In this document: in pieces, positions 51,789-60,200 of the stretch
Position numbering within the stretch: the stretch's first letter is position 1
Layout of the letters: each line of letters starts with the position of its first letter
Source: Egicoccus sp. AB-alg6-2
Lineage (GTDB): Bacteria > Actinomycetota > Nitriliruptoria > Nitriliruptorales > Nitriliruptoraceae
Reading direction: 5' to 3'
Length of the DNA: 64,000 nucleotides
NCBI RefSeq assembly: GCF_041821025.1
Contig: NZ_JBGUAY010000004.1
Location: 310,001-374,000 of the forward strand
The notes under the pieces: generated by a model
What the model was told of the DNA's origin: nothing
Databases searched by the model: none
What the model saw: only the letters and a program-made list of their open reading frames with translations
Program-made: the position numbers and the translations under genes

Positions 51789-53747
51789 GTGCCGAACTCC
51801 CCCGCCTCGCGTGACGCGACGCCCACCCGCGTCGGTGGGCGCTACGCGCTGCGCGGTGAGATCGGTCGCGGGGGCATGGCGACGGTCCACCGGGCGGTCG
51901 ACGAGGTGCTGGAGCGCGAGGTCGCCGTCAAGCTGCTGCATGCGCACCTGGCCACCGATCCGGCCTTCCTCGACCGCTTCCGCCGCGAGGCCCGCGCCGC
52001 GGCGGCGCTGGCACACCCCAACGTGGTGGCCGTGCACGACTGGGGCGAGACCGACGAGGGCGCGTACCTGGTCCTGCAGCTCATCGAGGGCCCGTCGCTG
52101 CGCGCGGTGCTGCGCCGGCACGGCCGGCTGACGCCACCGCAGGCACTCGGGGTGCTCGCGCCGGCGGCGGCGGGGCTCGGATCGGCGCACCGGGCGGGCC
52201 TCGTCCACCGCGACGTCAAGCCCGAGAACCTGTTGCTGGGCGCCGACGGGCAGGTCCACGTGACCGACTTCGGGCTCGCCCGTGCCGCGGCGAGCGCCAC
52301 CTCGACGTTCGGCGCGGACGTGCTGGTCGGCTCGCCCCACTACCTCTCCCCCGAGGCGGTCCGCGGCCAGCCGCTGGATCCCCGCGCGGACGTGTACGCG
52401 TTGGGCGTCACGTTGTTCGAGTGCCTGACCGGCCGTCCGCCGCACGAGGGCGAGTCCCCGTTCGCGACGGCGGTCGCCCACACCTCACGTCGCGTCCCGC
52501 CCCCGTCGTCGCTCGTCGACGACATCCCGGCGGAGCTCGACGAACTGGTGCTGGCCGCCACCTCGCACGACCCCGACGAGCGGCCCGAGGACGGCTCGGT
52601 GTTCGCGCGCGAGCTGTCGCTGGCGGTGCCGGCGGGAATCGCCCCGCTGGACCTGCACGACCTGGCCGGCGACACGGTGCTGACCGCACGCCCCCAGCCG
52701 TCCGGCGGCACGATGACCTTCGAACCTGCCGATCACACCACGCTGGTGGGCCGGGGTGGACCTCCGCCTCCGCCCGGCGCCACCGCCGTCGAGGAGGACC
52801 TCGCCGGGGAAACGCTCGACGACGACGTGGTCGAGCGCCGCCGGGGACGGGGCTGGCTGGTGGCACTGCTCGTCCTCGGGCTCCTGGCGGCGTCCGCGGC
52901 CGCCGGCTACCTGGTGTGGGACCGGGTACTGGCGCCGGTGACGAGCATTCCCAGCGTGGTCGAGGCACCGCAGGACGACGCGGTGGCCGAGCTCGAGACG
53001 GCCGGGTTCGTGGTGGCCCTCGCCGACGAGCGCCCGCACGACCTCGACGTTCCGGCCGGGCACGTCCTCGCCCAGGAACCGCTGGGCACCGCGCGGCGCG
53101 GCGCGCGCGTCCTGCTGACGCTGTCCGCCGGCCCGCGACAGGTGACCGTGCCCGACGTGGTCGGCGACGCCGGCGACGTCGCCGCACAACGGCTGCGGGA
53201 CGCCGGACTGACGCCGACCGTCATCGAACGCCATGACGACGACGTCGCCGAGGGCCTGGTGATCAGCACCGAACCCGGTGCCGCCGAGGTGGTCGACGAG
53301 TCCAGCCCGGTCGACGTGGTCGTCAGCCTTGGGCCGCAACCGATCGACATCCCCGACGTCGTCGGACGTACCGAGGCCGACGCCGAAGCCACGCTGGTGG
53401 GGGCCGGACTGCGCATGCGCGTGGTCGACCGGCCCTACGACGGCGCGGCGGCGGGGACCGTCATCCGCCAGAACCCCAATGCGCAGAGCGGTCCCGTGCT
53501 GCCCGGCGAGACCATCGACGTGGCCGTGTCGCGCGGCCCCCAACCGGTCGAGGTCCCGCAGGTACGCAACATGCTCGTCGAGGAGGCGGTCGCGACGCTG
53601 CAGGAACTCGGGTTGGAGGTCGCCGTCGAGCGGCGCGGCGGCTTCGGCGCGTTCCTGCGCCCCAACCGCGTGTTCGAACAGGACCCGGGCCCGGGCGCCA
53701 CGCTGCTGCCCGGACAGACCGTCACGGTGTACGCCTACGAGGAGTGA
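51789..53747 (+). CDS. pknB: PASTA-domain serine/threonine protein kinase
   Basis: Membrane receptor kinase of 652 aa, sensing cell-wall fragments or lipid II in relatives. The cytoplasmic kinase domain (about 18-275) has the glycine loop GRGGMA (26-31), ATP lysine K48, catalytic H140-R141-D142 and D160-F161-G162. A juxtamembrane linker is rich in Pro and Gly (TTLVGRGGPPPPPG). One transmembrane helix (about 355-377) is followed by four extracellular PASTA repeats (about 382-652). All kinase residues are intact, so activity is expected. The usual neighbours rodA, pbpA and pstP are absent here. Confidence 0.95.
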   Translation: MPNSPASRDATPTRVGGRYALRGEIGRGGMATVHRAVDEVLEREVAVKLLHAHLATDPAFLDRFRREARAAAALAHPNVVAVHDWGETDEGAYLVLQLIEGPSLRAVLRRHGRLTPPQALGVLAPAAAGLGSAHRAGLVHRDVKPENLLLGADGQVHVTDFGLARAAASATSTFGADVLVGSPHYLSPEAVRGQPLDPRADVYALGVTLFECLTGRPPHEGESPFATAVAHTSRRVPPPSSLVDDIPAELDELVLAATSHDPDERPEDGSVFARELSLAVPAGIAPLDLHDLAGDTVLTARPQPSGGTMTFEPADHTTLVGRGGPPPPPGATAVEEDLAGETLDDDVVERRRGRGWLVALLVLGLLAASAAAGYLVWDRVLAPVTSIPSVVEAPQDDAVAELETAGFVVALADERPHDLDVPAGHVLAQEPLGTARRGARVLLTLSAGPRQVTVPDVVGDAGDVAAQRLRDAGLTPTVIERHDDDVAEGLVISTEPGAAEVVDESSPVDVVVSLGPQPIDIPDVVGRTEADAEATLVGAGLRMRVVDRPYDGAAAGTVIRQNPNAQSGPVLPGETIDVAVSRGPQPVEVPQVRNMLVEEAVATLQELGLEVAVERRGGFGAFLRPNRVFEQDPGPGATLLPGQTVTVYAYEE

Positions 53748-53763
53748 CGCGACAGGCGTGACG

Positions 53764-54804
53764 TCAGTTGGTGGCGGGCCGCGCCTGGGCCCGCTGCCGG
53801 GCGAGCTCGACGTCGTCCCCCTCGGCGACCCACCCCTGCAGTTCCAGGTCGGAGACGGCGAGGTCGGGATGGGTGTCACCGTTGAAGGTGTCGAGGATCT
53901 CGATGCTGACACCGGTGGTCAGTACCGGTTCGGTCAACTCGATGGCCTGGGGGGTCAGCCCCTCGTCGAGCAGGTTGATCAGCAGGACGATGCCGCCGTC
54001 CATCGTGACCTGCGCCCGCTGGATCCGTGCATTCGCGGCATAGGTGTCCGCGTCGCGGTGGTCGCCGTTGCGGAGCACGAGACGGTCGACCCAGGCCGGT
54101 TGCTCCAGCAGCAGTTCGATGCGCTCGCCGACGCCGTGCTCGACCTCGTCGACCGACCCGTCGGAGTTCCAGGCCGTCGCGGCGTCGTCGTCGACCATCT
54201 GCGACGCCTCGTAGGACTGCCCGCCCTGGGACGGCAGCGTCGTGCGGGTGGCGATCTCCGCGACGGGCAAGCGGGTCGGCGCGTCGTCGTAGGCGGCCAC
54301 GTCGAAGTCGGCGCCGGGCAGCGCGAGTTCCCCGCTCCCGAACGGTCCGATGCCGGCGAAGGCGAGGCCGGCGATCGTCAGGCCGAGCACGACCAGCACA
54401 CCGAAGGCGGCCCACAGGCGCGAACGGGGTTCATCGTCGTGGCGGGGACCGTGGAGGTCCCCGCCGGCGCGCCCGTTCGCCCGTGGGGGCACGCTGCCGG
54501 TGTCGAGGTCGGCGCCGCAGCGACCGCACAGTTCGCGGTGCGGGCTGTTGGGACCGCCGCAGTTTGGACAGTTCCGCAGCGCCAGCGGTCCGGACGGCGG
54601 CGACACGTCCGCGCCGATCCGGGTGACCCGGTCGAGCTCGCCGGTCGTCTCGCTGTCCTCCGGATGCGCGCCACGCAACTGCGCGCGGACGGGGGCGACC
54701 AGCGCGATGCCGCAGGCACGGCAGAACCGCGCACCCGGCGTCGAGGGAGTTCCGCAGTCGGGGCACGTCGAGGTGCCCGTGCTGCTGTCGCCGGCGCTGG
54801 TCAC
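53764..54804 (-). CDS. double zinc-ribbon membrane protein with discoidin-like C-terminal domain
   Basis: 346-aa protein. Two cytoplasmic zinc ribbons (C14, C17, C28, C31 and C79, C82, C93, C96), one transmembrane helix (about 131-152) and an extracellular beta-rich domain (about 187-325) whose SQMVDDDAATAWNSDG motif matches discoidin-type (NADase-associated) glycan-binding modules. The layout suggests a sensor that reads surface glycan outside and contacts a protein or nucleic-acid partner inside. GTG 54804 has GGGAG upstream; the frame extends to 54900 but without a conserved look. It is convergent with pknB, and the two share no operon. Confidence 0.82.
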   Translation of the reverse strand: MTSAGDSSTGTSTCPDCGTPSTPGARFCRACGIALVAPVRAQLRGAHPEDSETTGELDRVTRIGADVSPPSGPLALRNCPNCGGPNSPHRELCGRCGADLDTGSVPPRANGRAGGDLHGPRHDDEPRSRLWAAFGVLVVLGLTIAGLAFAGIGPFGSGELALPGADFDVAAYDDAPTRLPVAEIATRTTLPSQGGQSYEASQMVDDDAATAWNSDGSVDEVEHGVGERIELLLEQPAWVDRLVLRNGDHRDADTYAANARIQRAQVTMDGGIVLLINLLDEGLTPQAIELTEPVLTTGVSIEILDTFNGDTHPDLAVSDLELQGWVAEGDDVELARQRAQARPATN

Positions 54805-54990
54805 ACGTGCTCCCGCGAAGAGGTCGGGGTGGCTGACGTCGGTCCGACTCCTGCGGGCCGCGGGCGCAGCGTAGGCGTCCGCCCGAGACCTTCGGGACAC
54901 GTCGGTGCGCGACAGGCGTTCGTCGGCCGGTCACGGCGCGCGCTGCCGCGGCCACGGCGGGACGCGTCATGGCCCCTGCCGGCGCACTGC

Positions 54991-54996
54991 TACGCT
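54991..54996 (+). promoter_or_regulatory. -10 of the aroF leader
   Basis: TACGCT, with the leader-peptide ATG seven nt downstream, so the transcript is predicted to begin at or next to the start codon (leaderless). Confidence 0.5.
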
Positions 54997-55003
54997 GCCC
55001 GCC

Positions 55004-55087
55004 ATGTTCACCGTCACGTATGTCGCCTGGTTTTCGGGCCGGTTCTTTACCGGGCCCGGGACCGAGCGCGCTGCGGACACGATCTAG
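55004..55087 (+). CDS. aromatic-rich leader peptide of aroF attenuator
   Basis: A 27-codon open frame with no ribosome site, seven nt behind a -10. Six of its first 15 residues are aromatic: F2, Y6, W9, F10, F14, F15. All three aromatic amino acids, the end products of the pathway the downstream gene starts, are represented. The codons F14-F15 lie in the loop of a hairpin (GGGCCGG 55036-55042 with CCGGGCCC 55050-55057), as expected if ribosome pausing is to disrupt it. A regulatory, not enzymatic, peptide. An aroF leader with Phe codons is known from Corynebacterium; this one is of the same kind. Confidence 0.85.
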   Translation: MFTVTYVAWFSGRFFTGPGTERAADTI

Positions 55088-55112
55088 CACCACCACCGCA
55101 CCGACGACGCGA

Positions 55113-55147
55113 AGCCCCGGGGTCCAGCCTCCGGGGCTCAGACGTTT
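55113..55147 (+). terminator. attenuator terminator before aroF
   Basis: AGCCCCGG (55113-55120) pairs with CCGGGGCT (55131-55138), followed five nt later by TTTT (55144-55147): a Rho-independent terminator between the leader peptide and aroF. The left arm's CCCGGG (55116-55121) is also complementary to CCCGGG 55055-55060, inside the leader, so pairing of those segments would abolish the terminator. Ribosome stalling on aromatic codons could cause this. Confidence 0.75.
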
Positions 55148-55177
55148 TCGGGGGCGGACGACGCGGGGAGCGGGTCA

Positions 55178-56266
55178 ATGACCAGAGAGGACACGACGAT
55201 GGTCGTGGTCATGCGCTCAGGCGCCACCGATACGGATGTCGACAAGGTCGTCAAGGCGATCGGCGAAGTCGGCGGCGACGCCTTCGTGTCGCGCGGCAAG
55301 CACCAGACGATCATCGGGCTCGTCGGCGACCTGACGCAGTTCACCGAGCTGCCCCTGCACGCCTTCCCCGGCGTCGAGGACGTCATCCGGGTCAGCAAGC
55401 CCTACAAGCTCGTCAGCGTCGAGACCCATCCACGGCCGTCGACCGTCTGGGTCGGTGACACGCCGATCGGCCGCGACACGGTCACGCTCATCGCGGGCCC
55501 GTGTGCCGTCGAGAGCGAGGAGCAGACCGAAGCGGGCTGCAAGATGGCCAAGGAGGCCGGCGCCTCGATCCTGCGCGGTGGCGCCTACAAGCCACGCACC
55601 TCGCCCTACGCGTTCCAGGGGCTCGGGGAAGCCGGGCTCGACATCCTGCACGGCGTCGCACGCGACCTCGGTCTGCCCTTCGTCACCGAGGTGGTCACCC
55701 CCGCCGACGTCGAGACCGTCGCCGCGAAGGCGGACATGCTGCAGGTCGGTGCCCGCAACATGCAGAACTTCCAGCTGCTCAAGGAAGTGGGGATGGCCGG
55801 CAAGCCGGTCCTGCTCAAACGCGGACTGACCGCCACCATCGACGAATGGATCATGGCGGCGGAGTACATCGCGCACACCGGCAACCTGCAGGTGGTGCTG
55901 TGCGAGCGCGGCATCCGCACCTACGAGCCCATGACCCGCAACACGCTCGACGTCTCCGCCGTGCCGGTGGCGCAGTCGCTGACGCACCTGCCGGTCATCG
56001 TCGACCCGTCGCACTCGGGCGGCAAGCGCGACCTGGTCCTCCCGCTGACCCGCGCCGCCATCGCCGCGGGCGCCGACGGCGTCATCGTCGACGTCCACCC
56101 ACGCCCCGAGACCGCGCTGTGCGACGGCCCCCAGGCCCTGGTCCGCGACGACCTGCTGCCCCTGCGCGAGTCGGTGGCGCGCTTCGCGGGCGCCATGGGC
56201 CGCGAGGTCGCCGCCCCGACCGTCGACCACCGCGCCGGTGCGTGGGGTCGTTCGGCCTCCGCCTGA
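55178..56266 (+). CDS. aroF: 3-deoxy-7-phosphoheptulonate synthase (DAHP synthase, type I-beta)
   Basis: First enzyme of the shikimate pathway, joining phosphoenolpyruvate and erythrose 4-phosphate. It is 362 aa from ATG 55178, with GGGGAG 7 nt upstream. A ferredoxin-like regulatory domain (about 8-75, [17 protein letters not shown]) precedes the TIM-barrel, as in the Thermotoga type, and is expected to bind Phe or Tyr for feedback. Catalytic motifs are GPCAVES (C109 binds metal), [11 protein letters not shown] (138-148) and HSGGKR. It is expressed behind the leader peptide and attenuator, so it is controlled both by attenuation and by allostery. Confidence 0.96.
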   Translation: MTREDTTMVVVMRSGATDTDVDKVVKAIGEVGGDAFVSRGKHQTIIGLVGDLTQFTELPLHAFPGVEDVIRVSKPYKLVSVETHPRPSTVWVGDTPIGRDTVTLIAGPCAVESEEQTEAGCKMAKEAGASILRGGAYKPRTSPYAFQGLGEAGLDILHGVARDLGLPFVTEVVTPADVETVAAKADMLQVGARNMQNFQLLKEVGMAGKPVLLKRGLTATIDEWIMAAEYIAHTGNLQVVLCERGIRTYEPMTRNTLDVSAVPVAQSLTHLPVIVDPSHSGGKRDLVLPLTRAAIAAGADGVIVDVHPRPETALCDGPQALVRDDLLPLRESVARFAGAMGREVAAPTVDHRAGAWGRSASA

Positions 56267-56281
56267 TCCGGCTTGCCGCGT

Positions 56282-56300
56282 CCCGACCGTCGCGGTCGGG
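56282..56300. terminator. convergent-end hairpin after aroF
   Basis: CCCGACCG (56282-56289) pairs with CGGTCGGG (56293-56300) around TCG. It lies between aroF and the convergent epimerase-like gene; no U-tract. Likely bidirectional. Confidence 0.5.
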
Positions 56301-56311
56301 GCGCGACGCCG

Positions 56312-57217
56312 TCAGGAGGGCGAGGACAACGCCGCCCGCACGGCGGCACGGAGCGGCGTGGTCAACAGGTGGCCGTACCAGTCCTGCGCCAGTCCGTCCC
56401 GCACGATCGTGTCCTCCTGCACCGACTGGAGCAGACCGAGCGTGAGCATCGGGTCGACGCCGGCACGGGCGGCGGCCGCCAGGGCCGTCGCCTCGGGTGG
56501 CAGGTAGGGCGCCCGCACCCGCCGCACGGCCTGCCGGCCGAGTTCGTCGCGCACCACCTCGACGAGGTCGGCGTAGGTGAGCACGTCCGGGCCGCCGATC
56601 TCGAGCACCTCTCCCTCCGTCCGCGGGTCGTGCAGCGACGCGGCCAGGACGGCCAGGAGGTCGTCGAGGGCGACCGGTTGCACCAGCGAACGGTTCCAGG
56701 CCGCGTCGAGAGCGAAGGGTGCCGTGGCCGCGGCGACCAGCAGGTCGAACGACGCGCTGCCCGCGCCGACGACGATGCCGGCACGCAGTTCGGTGGCCGG
56801 GACCGGGCCGGCGCGCAACTCCTCACCGACCTGGTGGCGGGCATAGAGATGGTCGGAGACGAACGCGAGGCGGTCCTCGTCCACCAGGCCGCCGAGATAG
56901 ACGATGCGCCGCATGCCGGCGGCCTCGGCGCCGGTGGCGAAGGCGGCCGCCGTCGCCCGCTCGCGCTCGACGAGGCCGCGCAGACGCCCGGCCATGCCGT
57001 GCACGAGGAAGAAGGCGGCATCACAGCCGTCGCCGGCGCGCCACACCGCCTGGCGGTCCTCGGCGCGTCCCTGCACCACCTCGACCCGGTCGCGCCACGG
57101 CGCGGTGAGCCGCGCCGGGTCGCGGACGAGACAGCGGACGCGGTGCCCGTCGGCGAGCAGAGCCGGGACCAGCGCCGCACCGACGAAGCCGGTCGCACCT
57201 GTCACGAGCAGTTCCAT
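56312..57217 (-). CDS. NAD(P)H-binding epimerase/NmrA-like protein
   Basis: 301-aa Rossmann-fold protein of the extended SDR/NmrA group. The N-terminal [21 protein letters not shown] binds NAD(P), and a VYLGGLVDE stretch follows where an SDR has its substrate loop; the YxxxK motif occurs as YARHQ-like sequence and is not clearly intact, so it may be an atypical or non-catalytic member. ATG 57217 follows GAGGAC. It is downstream of the P-type ATPase gene on the same strand with about 57 nt between. Confidence 0.82.
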   Translation of the reverse strand: MELLVTGATGFVGAALVPALLADGHRVRCLVRDPARLTAPWRDRVEVVQGRAEDRQAVWRAGDGCDAAFFLVHGMAGRLRGLVERERATAAAFATGAEAAGMRRIVYLGGLVDEDRLAFVSDHLYARHQVGEELRAGPVPATELRAGIVVGAGSASFDLLVAAATAPFALDAAWNRSLVQPVALDDLLAVLAASLHDPRTEGEVLEIGGPDVLTYADLVEVVRDELGRQAVRRVRAPYLPPEATALAAAARAGVDPMLTLGLLQSVQEDTIVRDGLAQDWYGHLLTTPLRAAVRAALSSPS

Positions 57218-57273
57218 GTCGTGTCCTCGTCGGGCCGGGGCGGCGGGCGGGGAGGCCGGACGCCCCGACGTCG

Positions 57274-60200
57274 TCACGCCGCCCGCTCCACGATGCGCGA
57301 GGCCAGTTGGGAACCGGCGGTGGCGACCGTCGCGGCCGTCGCGGCCTGCGCCCAGCCGAGCGGCCCGAGCGGACGACATCCGAAGAACTGGCTCACGCCC
57401 GGCGTCTGCACGACGGCGGCCAGTCCGGCCGCGGAACCGATGCCCGTCAACAACGTCGTCGGGCGCTTCCAGCCGCCGGCGGCGACGGTCTGCCCCAGCT
57501 GGGTCCCGACCAGGGCCACCAGCCCCACCGTGCTGGCACGACGGCGCGTGCCCGTCAGACGGGCGGCGGTCCAGGCGGCACTGGCCCCGAGCGCCGTGGC
57601 GGTGCCGCGGATGGCGACGTCGCGCGCCAGCGCCGAGCCGAGCGACGCCTCGGGACCTTCGCGCAGAAGGGTCTCGGTGGAGACGTCCTCGGGCGGACGG
57701 ACGGCGATGGCGACGGCCGGGGCCAGGTCGGTGAACAGGTTCACCAGCAGGAACTGCCGCGGATCCAGCGGGGCCGACCGGCTGAACAGGGATGCGATGG
57801 AGGTGAATCCGATCTCGCCGAGGTTGCCGCCGACGAGGACCGCGAGCGCCTCGCGGACCGAGCCCCACATCGCCCGGCCCTCGGCGATCGCATCGATGAG
57901 GGTCTCGATCCGGTCGTCGGTGACGACGATGTCGGCCGCGTCGCGGGCCGCAGGTGAGGAACGCTCGCCCAGTGCGACGCCGACTTCGGCGGTACGGATC
58001 GCGGCGGCGTCGTTGGCGCCGTCGCCGGTCATCGCCACGACGTGACCACGCTCCTGCAGGGCCGTGACCACCCGCAGCTTGTGCGCCGGCGTGACCCGCG
58101 CGACGACCGCGGTGGCCTCGAGGGCGTCGGCGAGGGCGTCGTCGTCGAGCGTGTCGAGGTCCGCGCCGGTCAGCGCCTCGCTGCCGGGCAGTCCGAGCTC
58201 GGCGGCGATGTGCAACGCGGTCTCGGGGTGGTCCCCCGTCACCATGATGGTCCGCACGCCCGCCGCGGCGATGCCGCGCACCGCCGCGGCCGCCGTGGCG
58301 CGGACCGGGTCCGCCAACGCGATCAGGCCGACCAGGCACAGCCGCTCGAGGCGGTCCTCCTCGAGTTCGGGGCGCGACGACGCCGCGCGCTGGGCCACGG
58401 CGAGCAGCCGGTGTCCGCGTCCGGCGAGCTCGTCGACCTGCGCCAGCACCTCCGCGCGGGCCTCGGCGTCGAGCGCGACCTCCTCGTCGTCGCGGCGCCA
58501 GGAGGTGCAGACGTCGAGGACGACCTCGGGGGCGCCCTTGACGACGAGGTGGTGGCGCTGCGCGCTCCGACCGAGGACGGCGTGGATGCCGCGGCTGGAG
58601 TCGAACGGCAGGTCGGCCACGACCTCCCACCCCGGCAGCCCGTCCCCGGCGGCGACCTCGAGGTCGTCGGCCGCGGCGTGCAGCGCTTCGTCGGTCTCGT
58701 CGAGTCCGTTGCCGTTGCCGTCGCCGTCGGCGGGGCCGCTGGCGCGCAGGCTGACGGCGAGCAGGTCGCGGAGCAGCGCGTCGTCGGTGTCGCGGCGGTG
58801 CACGCTGCGTCGCCCGTCGGACACACCGGTGAACCGCACCCGGCCCTCGGTGAGGGTCCCGGTCTTGTCGACGCAGAGCACGTCGACCCGGCCGAGCGCC
58901 TCGACGGTGCGCGGGTTGCGGACGACGGCGTTGCTGGCGGCCAGTCGGCGGGCGCCGGCCAACTGCCCGGCCGTCGCGACGAACGGCAGACCCTCGGGGA
59001 CCGACGCGATGGCCAGCCCGACCGCGGTGCTGGCGACGTCGCGCATCGGCCAGCGGCGCAGCAGCCCGACACCCGCCGTACCGGCGGCGGTCGCGAGTGC
59101 GGCCGGCAGCAGGCGCCTGGTGACCTCCTCGAGCCGCAGCTCGACACCGGTCGGCGGCGGTGGTCCGGCCAGCGCCAGGCTGCGGGCCACCTCGGTGTGC
59201 TCGCCGGTGGCCACCACGACGGCGCGCACCGAGCCGTTGGAGACGACGGTGTCCTCGTACAGCATGCAGGTGCGGTCGCCGAGCGCCTGCTCGGTCGAGG
59301 GGTCGGCGGTCTTGGCGACCGGCAGCGACTCACCCGTCAGACTCGACTCGTCCACCTCGCAGCCGTCGGTGGCCAGCACACGCGCATCGGCGGGAACGGC
59401 GTCGCCCGCCGCGAGCACGATGACGTCGCCGCGGACCAACCGGTCCTCGCGCACGCGACGTTCACGGCCGTCCCGGACGACGGTGACCTCCTCGACGTCG
59501 CGGTCCAGCAGGCCGCGGACGGTGCGGTCGGCCCGGAGCCGCTGCACCCCACCGACGAGGCTGTTCACGCCGATCAGCCCCAGCACCAGGCCGGCGTCGG
59601 TCATGGAACCGATCGCGGCCGACAGCCCGGCACCGACCCCCAGGATGGGGTTGAGCGGGTTGGCCAGTTCGGCGAGGAACGGCTCGCCGGGTGACACCTC
59701 GCTCCCGGCGGCGCCCGTCACGGTCCGGCGCTGTCGGGCCTCCTGCTCGCTGAGCCCCTGGTCGGCGTCGGTCCCGAGCAGTTCGGTGGCCCGATCGGCG
59801 GTGATGGCGTGCCAGCGAACCGGGTCCGGGACGTAGGGTCGCGGCCGGTGGGCGAGCCGTACGGCCGCCCAGGTGCCCGACGCCAGCGCCGCGCCGGCGG
59901 CACCGTTGACCATCGCCAGGCCACGGCTGCCGGCGGCGGCACGCGGACCCGTGCCCGCGACCAGCGCACCCAGCGCGGAACCGGCCACGGCGAAACGCGC
60001 CGCTTGGGCGGAGACCTCCCGGGCGGCCGTGGTGGCCTCGATGATCGTGGCGGCGTCGGCCAGCTCGCGGCCGAGGATCAGGTCCGCGCCCCACGACGGG
60101 CGACCGGTCGGGGCCACGACCCCGAGCCCGACGTCCGCGGCCGCCAGTCCGCGGTGACCCTGACGGCCGACCACCATGACCACCGCCCCGTCGGCCTGCA

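Noticed and set aside
55004-55087. Leader peptide as a normal small protein
   Set aside because: Its length, codon content and position before a terminator and aroF fit regulation; no independent function is suggested.
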